A DNA stretch of 26,066 nucleotides from Desulfobacteraceae bacterium UBA5616 (GCA_002423615.1 DIKO01000012.1:1-26066), one strand, 5' to 3'; positions 15,325-22,817 are shown, numbered from the stretch's first letter. Notes: generated from the sequence alone by a model not told the origin. Program-made: numbers and translations.

Positions 15325-15370
15325 AAAAAATCAACTCCGATTCAACTTGTTAGAATGAACTGAAAAAAGC

Positions 15371-15395
15371 GCCGAATTTTTAGCTCAGCGTCGGC
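15371..15395 (-). terminator. weak terminator-like hairpin after secY
   Basis: Minus-strand stem GCCGA/TCGGC (5 bp, 15-nt loop) overlapping the last secY codons, followed by GC and six T (A at 15363-15368). It is weak, but could attenuate readthrough from the spc part into infA and the alpha part. Confidence 0.3.
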
Positions 15396-16698
15396 TTTTA
15401 ACTCTTCCGCCCTTTTTTAGAAATCCCTCATAATGGCGCGCCAACATATGAGATTCCATCTGCGCCACAGTATCGATGGCCACACCGACAACGATGAGTA
15501 GAGCCGTACCGCCGAAATAAAAAGGCACGTTAAACTTCGAGACCAGAAGCGACGGCAAAACGCATACCGCAGACACGTAGATCGCCCCGCCAAGGGTTAT
15601 TCGTGTCAAAACCCTGTCGATATAATCGGCCGTCCTTTTCCCCGGGCGGATTCCGGGAATAAAACCACCCTGCTTTTTCATGTTTTCAGCCACATCCGCC
15701 GGATTAAAGGTTACCGCAGTATAAAAATAGCAGAAGAAGAAAATAAATGCCACATACATGAGTTCATATGCAAGATTCCCGGGCTGGATGGCAGCCGCGA
15801 TACTTTGCATCCACGGCACGTTGACAAAACTCGCCAGAGTCGCGGGAAACATGATGATCGAAGACGCAAATATCGGCGGTATAACGCCGCTGGTGTTGAT
15901 TTTCAATGGCAAATGGGTGCTTTGGCCCCCGTACATTCTTCTTCCCACCACTCGTTTGGCATATTGTACCGGGATTCTTCTCTGTCCCTGCTCGACAAAT
16001 ATAATAACCCCGACGACGGCGATCATAAGTATGACCAGGATCAGCACGAGAAAAACGGACATTTCACCGCTGGTCATCTGCCGAAAAGTATTGCTCATGG
16101 CCTGAGGCAACCTTGCGATGATACCGGCAAAAATAATCAGGGAAATTCCATTGCCGATTCCCCTTTCCGTAATCTGCTCGCCAAGCCACATAATGAAGGC
16201 GGTTCCGGCAGTAAGGGTGATGACGGTCAGTAGCCGGAATTCCCACCCGGGGTTGATGACAATGGGCGCACCACCCGGCGATGTCATGTTTTCAAGTCCG
16301 ATGCTGATGCCGAATCCCTGAATGATGCTTAAAACCACCGTACCATACCGGGTGTATTGCGTGATTTTTTTGCGGCCCTGTTCCCCTTCTTTCGTCAGCC
16401 TCTCCAAGTGAGGAATGGTCACGGATAAAAGTTGAAGAATGATTGAAGCACTGATGTAGGGCATAATGCCCAGGGCAAAAACCGACAGATTCTCAAAAGC
16501 GCCCCCGGAAAACATATCAAATAGTCCAAGCAGAGTGCCTTTGGCCCTTTCGAAAAATGCGGCCAGGGCTACTGCGTCTATCCCCGGCGTGGGAACATGC
16601 ACCCCCACGCGATAGACGATAAGCAGGGCCAGCGTAAATAAAATACGCTTTTTCAGCTCGGGAATTTTAAATATGTTCTGGAATCCGCTTGCCGCCAT
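15385..16698 (-). CDS. secY: protein translocase subunit SecY
   Basis: A 437-aa core channel of the Sec translocon in the inner membrane, a ten-helix family. It begins MAASGFQNIFKIPELKKRILFT. Diagnostic segments are YRVGVHVPTPGID, the plug region GLFDMFSGGAFENLSVFALGIMPYI, GNGISLIIFAGI, QGQRRIPVQYAKR and LPLKINTSGVIPPIFA. The ATG at 16698 is preferred over an in-frame TTG at 16707, which lies inside the rplO stop region. It sits one base after the rplO stop with GAGGT inside the rplO end, so coupling is likely. Confidence 0.97.
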   Translation of the reverse strand: MAASGFQNIFKIPELKKRILFTLALLIVYRVGVHVPTPGIDAVALAAFFERAKGTLLGLFDMFSGGAFENLSVFALGIMPYISASIILQLLSVTIPHLERLTKEGEQGRKKITQYTRYGTVVLSIIQGFGISIGLENMTSPGGAPIVINPGWEFRLLTVITLTAGTAFIMWLGEQITERGIGNGISLIIFAGIIARLPQAMSNTFRQMTSGEMSVFLVLILVILMIAVVGVIIFVEQGQRRIPVQYAKRVVGRRMYGGQSTHLPLKINTSGVIPPIFASSIIMFPATLASFVNVPWMQSIAAAIQPGNLAYELMYVAFIFFFCYFYTAVTFNPADVAENMKKQGGFIPGIRPGKRTADYIDRVLTRITLGGAIYVSAVCVLPSLLVSKFNVPFYFGGTALLIVVGVAIDTVAQMESHMLARHYEGFLKKGGRVKSRR

Positions 16699-16699
16699 A

Positions 16700-17140
16700 T
16701 CACGCAACCTCTACATTTCCGCCGGCTGCTTTAATTTTGGCAGCAGCGCTGTCGCTGATCTTCGCGATCTTTATGGTTAAAGGGTAATTGATCTCGCCCT
16801 TGCCCAGCAATTTGACGACGTCTCTTTTTCCCTTAACCAGGCCCACAGCCACCAATGCCGCCTCATCCACCACCGACCCGGCTTCAAATGCCTGAAGGTC
16901 GCGGATATTCACGAGGGCGACTTCCTTTTTAAATATATTATTGAAACCTCTTTTGGGCAAACGGCGGTGAATGGGCATCTGCCCGCCTTCATATCCCGGT
17001 CTGACACCCCCCCCGGAACGGGCGTTAATACCCTTATGGCCTCTCCCGGCAGTCTTTCCAGTTCCGGAACCTACACCCCTTCCCAGACGTTTTCGGGGTT
17101 TTCTAGATCCTTCCCCGGGTGATAATTCATTAAGCTTCAT
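16700..17140 (-). CDS. rplO: ribosomal protein L15
   Basis: A 146-aa late 50S assembly protein. The Gly/Arg-rich N-terminus threads into rRNA (MKLNELSPGEGSRKPRKR, GRGVGSGTGKTAGRGHKG, MPIHRRLPKRGFNN), followed by a globular C-terminal half. The start at 17140 is chosen because MKLNEL is canonical and GAGGA lies eight bases upstream; an earlier in-frame start at 17158 would add six non-family residues. Its start overlaps the end of rpmD by 11 bp. Confidence 0.97.
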   Translation of the reverse strand: MKLNELSPGEGSRKPRKRLGRGVGSGTGKTAGRGHKGINARSGGGVRPGYEGGQMPIHRRLPKRGFNNIFKKEVALVNIRDLQAFEAGSVVDEAALVAVGLVKGKRDVVKLLGKGEINYPLTIKIAKISDSAAAKIKAAGGNVEVA

Positions 17141-17324
17141 CTTTATATTCCTCAGCATTTACAAGATGAGACACCCTATCGACCATCCCACGAATAGATA
17201 GTGTGTCTTCAAGCAAAACCGTCCTGTTCATCTTCGTGAGGCCCATTCCCTGCAATACTTTCCGCTGTTTTTCAGGCCTGCCGATCATGCTTTTGACAAG
17301 GGTTATTTTAAGTTTGTTCGTCAT
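17130..17324 (-). CDS. rpmD: ribosomal protein L30
   Basis: A 64-aa small 50S protein with the single ferredoxin-like fold: KITLVKSMIGRPEKQRKVLQGMGL is the family signature region, followed by VLLEDTLSIRGMVDRVSHLV. The length is normal for bacterial L30 (about 60 aa). It lies 14 bp after rpsE and its 3' end overlaps rplO, the usual spc-operon arrangement. Confidence 0.96.
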   Translation of the reverse strand: MTNKLKITLVKSMIGRPEKQRKVLQGMGLTKMNRTVLLEDTLSIRGMVDRVSHLVNAEEYKDEA

Positions 17325-17338
17325 TGTTGTCTTCCCTT

Positions 17339-17833
17339 TTATAACGCTTCAGGGCGGATTCCACGCCTTTTTGCTACCATTTCAGGACTTTGGAGATTCT
17401 TCAATCCACCGAGAGTCGCTCTCACGACATTATGGGGGTTGTTGGAACCCAAGCATTTTGTCAATATATTCTGAACCCCCGCAGCTTCGAGAACCGCTCT
17501 CACCGCACCACCGGCTATGAGACCGGTACCTTCTGAAGCGGGTTTCAGCAAAACCCTGCCGGCGCCGAATCGCCCGATAACTTCATAAGGAATGGTCCCG
17601 TTGACCAATGGTACTTTCGTCATATTTTTTTTGGCGTTTTCGACGCCTTTACGGATCGCTTCCGGGACTTCCCCTGCCTTTCCGAGACCAAAACCGACAT
17701 TTCCATCCCCGTCCCCCACGACGACAATCGCACTGAAGCTGAAACGGCGCCCACCTTTGACGACCTTTGCGACCCGGTTGATATGAACAACTTTATCGAT
17801 AAACTGGTTCTCATCGGTTTCCTTATTAAACAA
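17339..17833 (-). CDS. rpsE: ribosomal protein S5, TTG start
   Basis: A 164-aa protein at the mRNA entry channel that contributes to decoding accuracy. The dsRNA-binding-like N-domain VVHINRVAKVVKGGRRFSFSA, GDGDGNVGFGLGKAGEVPEA and a C-domain with GSNNPHNVVRATLGGL are present. The start codon is TTG at 17831-17833: an in-frame stop lies five codons upstream, there is no nearby ATG, and AAGGAGG is seven bases before it. It lies 29 bp after rplR. Confidence 0.96.
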   Translation of the reverse strand: MFNKETDENQFIDKVVHINRVAKVVKGGRRFSFSAIVVVGDGDGNVGFGLGKAGEVPEAIRKGVENAKKNMTKVPLVNGTIPYEVIGRFGAGRVLLKPASEGTGLIAGGAVRAVLEAAGVQNILTKCLGSNNPHNVVRATLGGLKNLQSPEMVAKRRGIRPEAL

Positions 17834-17840
17834 GGGCCTT

Positions 17841-17847
17841 CCTCCTT
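17841..17847 (-). promoter_or_regulatory. Shine-Dalgarno deciding the rpsE TTG start
   Basis: AAGGAGG on the minus strand, seven bases before the TTG. An in-frame TAA at 17846-17848 rules out an upstream start. Confidence 0.8.
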
Positions 17848-17862
17848 AACATCATTATTAAA

Positions 17863-18240
17863 TTAAAAATCCAAACCCACTTCGCGTGCACCGTCGGAAA
17901 CGGCTTTAACCCGTCCATGATACAGGAATCCGTTTCGATCAAACACTACTTTTTTAATCCCTTTTTCCAGGGCGCGTCGGGCGGCGACCTTTCCGACAAA
18001 AACCGCCACATCGGCCTTTTTCATCGGACTTGCTGATTTCATATGGTCTCTGACTTCCTTGTCCAATGAAGAGGCGCAAACAACGGTATGTCCAACACCA
18101 TCGTCAATGACTTGTGCATAAATATGTCTTGCACTTCTGAATACACTCAGCCGCGGCCTCTCGGCCGTTCCCACCAAGCGCTTCCGGATGCTTATTTTTC
18201 TTTTTAAACGTGCCTGTTTTTTGATATTAGACGCAGCCAT
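17863..18240 (-). CDS. rplR: ribosomal protein L18
   Basis: A 125-aa 5S rRNA-binding protein that, with L5, carries 5S RNA into the central protuberance. It has a basic N-terminus (KKQARLKRKISIRKRL), then RPRLSVFRSARHIYAQVIDD, VVCASSLDKEVRD, GKVAARRALEKGIKKVVFDRNGF and the terminal HGRVKAVSDGAREVGLDF. The length is typical. GGAA is close to the ATG. It follows rplF after 63 bp. Confidence 0.97.
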   Translation of the reverse strand: MAASNIKKQARLKRKISIRKRLVGTAERPRLSVFRSARHIYAQVIDDGVGHTVVCASSLDKEVRDHMKSASPMKKADVAVFVGKVAARRALEKGIKKVVFDRNGFLYHGRVKAVSDGAREVGLDF

Positions 18241-18303
18241 TTTTTTTCCTTTAAATACCGTTCTGATAAATTGCCCATAAAAAGAGGCATTTTTGTTCCC
18301 GGC

Positions 18304-18843
18304 TTATTTCGTTCCGGTTTTTCCAGCCTTTTTATGAATTTTTTCTTCTGCGTATTTTATTCCCTTGCCCTTATAAGGCTCGGGAGGTCGAATCCTTCGG
18401 ATCGCGGAGGCCACATGACCGAGCAACTCTTTGTCAATTCCGGAAAGCTTGATAACCGTGTTTTTTTCAACGGTGGCGGAAATCCCCTGGGGCAAGCTGA
18501 AATTGACAGGGTGAGAAAATCCGATGTTAAAAACCAGGTCCTCTCCCTTTAATTCGGCTCTGTATCCGATCCCGTTGATTTCGAGAGTACGTTCGAATCC
18601 TTTTGAAACGCCATCCACCATATTGGCCACCAGGCTTCGCGTCAATCCCTGCAGTGCCCGGGATGGGCGGTCATTCCTCGCCATTACCACCTTAATGACG
18701 TTATCGTTGATTTCCAGGGCCGCTTCAGGATGGATGTTTCTTTTCAGCGTACCCTTCTCACCCTGAACCGTCAGCAACTGATCTGAAAACACCACTTCCG
18801 TTTTTTCAGGTATATTTATTAGCTTTTTGCCTACTCGAGACAT
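18304..18843 (-). CDS. rplF: ribosomal protein L6
   Basis: A 179-aa 50S protein near the factor-binding centre. Two repeated domains are recognisable: MSRVGKKLINIPEKTEV and VQGEKGTLKRNIHP at the N-terminus, then GIGYRAELKGEDLVFNIGFSHPV and the conserved RRIRPPEPYKGKGIKY C-terminus. The start at 18843 is chosen because MSRVGKK is the canonical N-terminus and AGGGAG lies six bases upstream; a longer reading from 18864 would overlap rpsH and swallow this SD. It lies 14 bp after rpsH. Confidence 0.97.
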   Translation of the reverse strand: MSRVGKKLINIPEKTEVVFSDQLLTVQGEKGTLKRNIHPEAALEINDNVIKVVMARNDRPSRALQGLTRSLVANMVDGVSKGFERTLEINGIGYRAELKGEDLVFNIGFSHPVNFSLPQGISATVEKNTVIKLSGIDKELLGHVASAIRRIRPPEPYKGKGIKYAEEKIHKKAGKTGTK

Positions 18844-18857
18844 TCTGCACTCCCTCT

Positions 18858-19256
18858 TTACCAAACATTGCAGATAATTTCGCCGCCGATATTTTCTTTT
18901 CTGGCTTTTTTATCCGTCATGATTCCTTTTGACGTGGACAGAACTGAAATCCCTAATCCGTTCAGAACAGGTTTTATGTCTCCGGCTTTCACGTAAACGC
19001 GCCGGCTCGGCTTGCTGACGCGTTTCAATCCCATGATCGCCTTTGTTTGATTCTCTCCATACTTTAAGAAAATCCTTAAAATGCCCTGTTTATTGTCCTC
19101 AATAAATTTGTAATTCCGGATAAACCCTTCTTCGGTCAGGGCTTTCGCCAACTCGATCTTTAGTTTAGACCCAGGCACATCGACGCTGGAGAACTTGGCT
19201 TTGGCAGCGTTTCGAATCCGAGTCAGCATATCCGCAATTGGATCACTTATGGTCAT
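18858..19256 (-). CDS. rpsH: ribosomal protein S8
   Basis: A 132-aa primary 16S-binding protein of the 30S platform and, in E. coli, the repressor of its own spc operon. Blocks: DPIADMLTRIRNAAKA, LTEEGFIRNYK, RVSKPSRRVYVK, GLGISVLSTSKGIMTDKKAR, and a normal Trp terminus (GGEIICNVW). GGAGA lies five bases before the ATG. It is separated from rpsZ by 87 bp of AT-rich sequence with a hairpin. Confidence 0.97.
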   Translation of the reverse strand: MTISDPIADMLTRIRNAAKAKFSSVDVPGSKLKIELAKALTEEGFIRNYKFIEDNKQGILRIFLKYGENQTKAIMGLKRVSKPSRRVYVKAGDIKPVLNGLGISVLSTSKGIMTDKKARKENIGGEIICNVW

Positions 19257-19295
19257 TTTGGTCTCCGTAACAAAACATAAATATTCATTTTTGTA

Positions 19296-19324
19296 TTTAT
19301 TGATAATTCCACGGAATCAATAAA
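19296..19324 (-). promoter_or_regulatory. AT-rich hairpin between rpsZ and rpsH
   Basis: A 9-bp stem TTTATTGAT/ATCAATAAA with an inner TCC/GGA extension and a small internal asymmetry, in an 87-bp gap about 40 bp before rpsH. It has no T-tract in the reading direction, so it is not a terminator. It could be an mRNA control element or a processing site; no match to the E. coli S8 site is claimed. Confidence 0.3.
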
Positions 19325-19343
19325 GTAAAGTATTTTTATTGCA

Positions 19344-19529
19344 TTACCAGCTTGATTTAACAACCCCAGGAAGTTTTCCCTGTGACGCAAGATTCCGAAA
19401 ACAGATACGACATAAGCCGAATTTCCTCAAAAATGCTCTCGGCCTGCCACATATGGGGCATCTGTTATAGGATCTAACCTGAAATTTAGGTTTTCCCATG
19501 GCCTTGTTTTTAAGCGCCTTTCTCGCCAA
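19344..19529 (-). CDS. rpsZ: ribosomal protein S14, zinc type (type Z), TTG start
   Basis: A 61-aa short zinc form of S14, which binds 16S rRNA in the 30S head. The zinc ligands are C24 and C27 (RCPICGRPR) and C40 and C43 (GLCRICF), and it ends GVVKSSW as the family does. The start is TTG at 19529, since it gives exactly 61 aa and AAGGAGG is five bases upstream. An in-frame GTG at 19547 would put that SD inside the gene. It lies 57 bp after rplE. Confidence 0.96.
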   Translation of the reverse strand: MARKALKNKAMGKPKFQVRSYNRCPICGRPRAFLRKFGLCRICFRNLASQGKLPGVVKSSW

Positions 19530-19534
19530 ATCGT

Positions 19535-19541
19535 CCTCCTT
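19535..19541 (-). promoter_or_regulatory. Shine-Dalgarno deciding the rpsZ TTG start
   Basis: AAGGAGG on the minus strand, five bases before TTG at 19529. It overlaps what would be coding sequence if the upstream GTG were used. Confidence 0.8.
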
Positions 19542-19586
19542 TTTCACTCCCTGTAAGGTGATAATGCAATTCTGCCGGCATACGCA

Positions 19587-20126
19587 TCAATTTCTAAATG
19601 GCATGCCCAGTAATTTCAGTAGCTCTTTTCCTTCGGCATCGGTTTTTGCGGAAGTCACCACCGAAATATTCATTCCCTTGATCTTATCGATTTTATCATA
19701 ATCAATTTCCGGGAATATGATATGTTCCTTAATACCCAGGCTGTAATTTCCATTACCGTCAAAGGCTTTTCCCGATACCCCCCTGAAATCCCGAACACGA
19801 GCGAGAGCGGAATTGACCAGTTTGTAATAGAAATCGTACATCCTGCCTTTTCGAAGGGTGACCATACAACCGATGGGCATACCGGCCCTTAATTTAAATG
19901 CGGCGATAGACCGTTTAGCTTTGGTGATAACAGGCTTTTGCCCACTGATCAGTTTGAGTTCGTCGGCTGCCGAATCGAGAATTTTAATATTATGGATGGC
20001 CTCACCGAGTCCCATGTTGATAACGATTTTTTCAATTCTGGGTACTTCCATAATATTCTTATATTTAAACGTATCCATCAGCTTGGGGATTATTTCTTCA
20101 TCGTATATTTTTTTTAACTGTGACAT
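19587..20126 (-). CDS. rplE: ribosomal protein L5
   Basis: A 179-aa 5S rRNA-binding protein of the central protuberance that contacts the P-site tRNA. Signature: PRIEKIVINMGLGEA. Other blocks are GQKPVITKAKRSIAAFKLRAG, MPIGCMVTLRKGRMYDF, VRDFRGVSGKAFDGNGNYS and IIFPEIDYDKID. The length equals the family norm. It lies 21 bp after rplX and starts at ATG. Confidence 0.98.
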   Translation of the reverse strand: MSQLKKIYDEEIIPKLMDTFKYKNIMEVPRIEKIVINMGLGEAIHNIKILDSAADELKLISGQKPVITKAKRSIAAFKLRAGMPIGCMVTLRKGRMYDFYYKLVNSALARVRDFRGVSGKAFDGNGNYSLGIKEHIIFPEIDYDKIDKIKGMNISVVTSAKTDAEGKELLKLLGMPFRN

Positions 20127-20147
20127 TCGTTTCCTCCGGCAGGCACT

Positions 20148-20474
20148 CTATGAATCCAGAATTTCACTGCACTTACCGCATACACGGACGTTTTTTCCGT
20201 CGTCCAGTCGCTTCATCTTGATCCGATTGGGCTTCATGCATTTGCTGCAAATCAACATGACATTGGAACGATCGACCGGTGCTTCGTTTTCAATGATGCC
20301 GCCCTGCTTATTTTGGGCGTTGGGTCTAGTATGCCGTTTAACGATATTAATTTTTTCAACCAGCACCCGGTCTTTTTTGGTAACGACCTTGAGTACTTTT
20401 CCAATCTTTCCTTTATCTTTTCCCGACAAAATTTTGACTTTGTCATCTTTTTTAATGCTGGATCTGTTTGTCAT
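20148..20474 (-). CDS. rplX: ribosomal protein L24 with C-terminal zinc ribbon
   Basis: A 108-aa early 50S assembly initiator. The KOW motif region IKKDDKVKILSGKDKGKIGKVL is at the N-terminus, followed by KRHTRPNAQNKQGGI. The C-terminus has a CxxC...CxxC pair (C76, C79, C99, C102) expected to bind zinc. The start is uncertain: ATG at 20474 has GGAGA ten bases upstream, and an in-frame ATG at 20492 (six more residues) has AAGG eight bases upstream. The shorter form fits the family better. It lies between rplN and rplE. Confidence 0.95.
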   Translation of the reverse strand: MTNRSSIKKDDKVKILSGKDKGKIGKVLKVVTKKDRVLVEKINIVKRHTRPNAQNKQGGIIENEAPVDRSNVMLICSKCMKPNRIKMKRLDDGKNVRVCGKCSEILDS

Positions 20475-20506
20475 GATGATTCGGTTCTCCAATCGGCAAA
20501 GCCTTG

Positions 20507-20875
20507 TTACAAAACTTCCGGCGCCAGTGAAATAATCTTCATAAATCGCTTGGCTCTGAGTTCCCTTGCTACTGGACCAAAAATACGGGTTCCAATGGGT
20601 TCGTTGTTCGCGGCAATCAATACGGCGGAGTTGTCATCGAACCGGATATAGGACCCATCGGGCCTCTTAACTTCCTTTTTGGTTCGGACAACGACCGCTT
20701 TCAAAACATCACCTTTTTTAACCTTGGCGTTCGGGATGGCTTCTTTAACCGAAACTACGATGACGTCTCCAATGGAGGCGTACCGCCTTTTTGACCCGCC
20801 AAGGATTTTGATGCAATATAAAACCTTTGCACCGGAATTGTCTGCTACCGTCAATCTCGTTTCTGATTGAATCAT
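20507..20875 (-). CDS. rplN: ribosomal protein L14
   Basis: A 122-aa protein, the exact family length, at the subunit interface of the 50S (bridge B8). It begins MIQSETRLTVADNSGAKVLYCIKILGG and contains GDVIVVSVKEAIPNAKVKKGD, VVRTKKEVKRPDGSYIRFDDN, GTRIFGPVARELR and the terminal FMKIISLAPEVL. ATG start. It lies 21 bp after rpsQ. Confidence 0.98.
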   Translation of the reverse strand: MIQSETRLTVADNSGAKVLYCIKILGGSKRRYASIGDVIVVSVKEAIPNAKVKKGDVLKAVVVRTKKEVKRPDGSYIRFDDNSAVLIAANNEPIGTRIFGPVARELRAKRFMKIISLAPEVL

Positions 20876-20896
20876 CTTCTTCGCTTCCTATTCTGA

Positions 20897-21154
20897 TCAA
20901 ACAGCTTTCTCGACTATTTTGGTGACGCGCCATTTTTTGGTTCGGCTGATGGGTCTTGATTCACTGATGCAAACCTTATCGCCGATGCCGCACTCATTTC
21001 TTTCATCGTGGGCTGCAAATTTAGCTCTCCGGCGTATGATCTTGTGATAAAATGGATGTTTAACCATCCTTTCAACAAGAACCACAACAGTTTTATCCAT
21101 CTTGTTGCTAACTATACTGCCGGTCAACTGCCTCTTGTTTCCTCTTGTTTTCAT
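20897..21154 (-). CDS. rpsQ: ribosomal protein S17
   Basis: An 85-aa OB-fold primary binder of the 16S rRNA 5' domain. Blocks: RKQLTGSIVSNKMDKTVVVLVER-like N-terminus (here KRQLTGSIVSNKMDKT), HPFYHKIIRRRAKFAAHDE, GDKVCISESRPISRTKKWRV and a short VEKAV tail. Length is normal. ATG start, 34 bp after rpmC. Confidence 0.97.
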   Translation of the reverse strand: MKTRGNKRQLTGSIVSNKMDKTVVVLVERMVKHPFYHKIIRRRAKFAAHDERNECGIGDKVCISESRPISRTKKWRVTKIVEKAV

Positions 21155-21188
21155 GGCTCTGCAATTCCGTTAAGTATCCGTCCGCGGA

Positions 21189-21380
21189 TCATCTGCCGGA
21201 GGATTCGTTGATGACGGTTTTTATCCTGGCGATATCCCGCTTGACTTTGACGAGTTTTTGGTTGTTATCGAGCTGCCCGACGCTATGCTGAAAACGAAGA
21301 TTAAATAATTCTTCCTTAAGGTCGTTTATTTTACGCATCTGCTCTTCAGGCGTCATTTCTCTGATTTTCCCGGCCTTCAT
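21189..21380 (-). CDS. rpmC: ribosomal protein L29
   Basis: A 63-aa helical hairpin protein at the exit tunnel, part of the docking site for trigger factor and SRP with L23. MKAGKIREMTPEEQMRKIND and LKEELFNLRFQHSVGQLDN are the family signature. The ATG at 21380 overlaps the rplP stop by one base (TGATG). A GTG one codon earlier (21383) is better spaced from AGGAG and remains possible. Translational coupling to rplP is likely. Confidence 0.95.
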   Translation of the reverse strand: MKAGKIREMTPEEQMRKINDLKEELFNLRFQHSVGQLDNNQKLVKVKRDIARIKTVINESSGR

Positions 21381-21793
21381 CACCCTTCGCTCCTCTCAAT
21401 AAATTTTGTCTTTACGGAAAGTTTATGCGAAGCGAGCCGGAGTGCCTCTTTGGCCATTTCCCTGGAAACGCCCTCCATTTCATAGAGGATCCTTCCCGGT
21501 TTGATGACGGCGAGCCACCCTTCCGGAGCGCCCTTACCCTTACCCATCCGGACTTCGGCAGGCTTTTTGGTAAACGGTTTGTCCGGAAAAATCCGAATCC
21601 ACATCTTTCCTCCACGTTTAACGTGTCTGGTCATCGCGATACGGGCGGCTTCAATCTGCCGAGCGGTAACCGTTCCGCATTCGACGGCCTGCAAACCAAA
21701 ATCACCGTAATTCAACTGGGACCCCCGATAGGCTGTTCCCTTCATCCTTCCCTTTTGTACTTTCCGGTGTTTAACTTTTTTGGGACTTAACAT
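21380..21793 (-). CDS. rplP: ribosomal protein L16
   Basis: A 137-aa 50S protein near the A-site tRNA elbow. Blocks: MLSPKKVKHRKVQKGRMKG, FGLQAVECGTVTARQIEAAR, the signature RHVKRGGKMWIRIFPDKP, VRMGKGKGAPEGW (the loop hydroxylated on Arg in some bacteria) and REMAKEALRLASHKL. Normal length. It lies 22 bp after rpsC and touches rpmC. Confidence 0.98.
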   Translation of the reverse strand: MLSPKKVKHRKVQKGRMKGTAYRGSQLNYGDFGLQAVECGTVTARQIEAARIAMTRHVKRGGKMWIRIFPDKPFTKKPAEVRMGKGKGAPEGWLAVIKPGRILYEMEGVSREMAKEALRLASHKLSVKTKFIERSEG

Positions 21794-21815
21794 CGTCCAT
21801 TTCTCCTTACCTTCA

Positions 21816-22466
21816 TCAAACCTCTATTTGAGCCGAATCCCTTTTCAGAATTTCACCCTTGAAGATAAAAACCTTGATTCCGACAATACCGTAGGTGGTC
21901 CGTGCTTCGCTGAATCCATAATCAATGTCGGCTCTTAGCGTGTGCAGCGGAATCCGTCCTTCCCTGTACTGTTCCGTTCTGGCCATTTCAGCACCACCCA
22001 GGCGGCCGGAGCAGATGATTTTCACGCCTTCGGCGCCAAACCGCATTGCAGTCGTGATCCCCCGTTTCATGGCCCTTCGGAAAGCCACGCGCCGAACGAT
22101 CTGGGTGGCAACGCTTTCAGCAACGAGCTGGGCGTCAATCTCAGGTTTTCTGACTTCCTGAATATCGATAAAAACCTCCTGGGTGGTAATTTTCTCAAGT
22201 TCCTTCTTAAGCTGGGCGATTTCTGAGCCTTTTTTACCGATAATAATCCCGGGACGTGATGCGAAAATCCTTAAGCGAACCCGCTTTGCGGATCTTTCGA
22301 TTTCAATCCGCGAAACGCCCGCATGATAAAGCTTTTCTTTCAGAAATGCTCTGATTTTGTAATCTTCAAGGATATAACCAGAATATTTCTTGCCGGCAAA
22401 CCAACGCGATTCCCACGTTTTGACGATGCCTAATCTCAGCCCTACAGGATTAACTTTCTGGCCCAA
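21816..22466 (-). CDS. rpsC: ribosomal protein S3, TTG start
   Basis: A 216-aa protein at the mRNA entry site with helicase activity in the 30S subunit. It begins GQKVNPVGLRLGIVKTWESRW after the initiator. The KH domain GIIIGKKGSEIAQLKKELEK and the C-domain MKRGITTAMRFGAEGVKIICSGRLGGAEMAR-type core are present. The start codon is TTG at 22464-22466, with a G-rich SD (AAGGGGG) four bases upstream and an in-frame stop five codons before it, so no ATG alternative exists. It lies 15 bp after rplV. Confidence 0.96.
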   Translation of the reverse strand: MGQKVNPVGLRLGIVKTWESRWFAGKKYSGYILEDYKIRAFLKEKLYHAGVSRIEIERSAKRVRLRIFASRPGIIIGKKGSEIAQLKKELEKITTQEVFIDIQEVRKPEIDAQLVAESVATQIVRRVAFRRAMKRGITTAMRFGAEGVKIICSGRLGGAEMARTEQYREGRIPLHTLRADIDYGFSEARTTYGIVGIKVFIFKGEILKRDSAQIEV

Positions 22467-22470
22467 ATTG

Positions 22471-22477
22471 CCCCCTT
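22471..22477 (-). promoter_or_regulatory. Shine-Dalgarno deciding the rpsC TTG start
   Basis: AAGGGGG on the minus strand, four bases before the TTG. An in-frame TAA at 22479-22481 excludes an upstream start. Confidence 0.7.
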
Positions 22478-22481
22478 TTTA

Positions 22482-22817
22482 TTATTTCTTTTCCGCTAAA
22501 ATGACGGTGATGTGTGAGCTACGTTTTAAAATACGCGATCCCCGCCCTCTGGCCCTCGGCCTGAATCGTTTCAGCATTGGGCCCTGATCGACGGTGATGT
22601 TGCGGATAATTAAAGAATCAACATCCACATTGGGATTTTGATCGGCGTTGGCCACTGCCGACTGGATGACTTTCACCAATATCTTGGCAGCTTTCTGCGG
22701 CATAAACTTGACGCCGTCGAGCCCCTTCTCCACCGATTTCCCCTTGATCGAATCCACCAGCATCCGTACCTTAAGTGGAGAAATTCGCACATATCTGCCG
22801 ACTGCTCTAACCTCCAT
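22482..22817 (-). CDS. rplV: ribosomal protein L22
   Basis: A 111-aa protein lining the peptide exit tunnel through its long beta-hairpin loop. Blocks: VRISPLKVRMLVDSIKGKSV, AAKILVKVIQSAVANADQN and the terminal loop region GPMLKRFRPRARGRGSRILKRSSHITVIL. The tunnel loop appears full length. ATG start, 17 bp after rpsS. Confidence 0.97.
   Translation of the reverse strand: MEVRAVGRYVRISPLKVRMLVDSIKGKSVEKGLDGVKFMPQKAAKILVKVIQSAVANADQNPNVDVDSLIIRNITVDQGPMLKRFRPRARGRGSRILKRSSHITVILAEKK

Noticed and set aside
19858..20535. Plus-strand open frame of 225 codons opposite rplE and rplX
   Set aside because: Antisense shadow spanning two conserved genes and their gap; composition is typical of a reverse frame.
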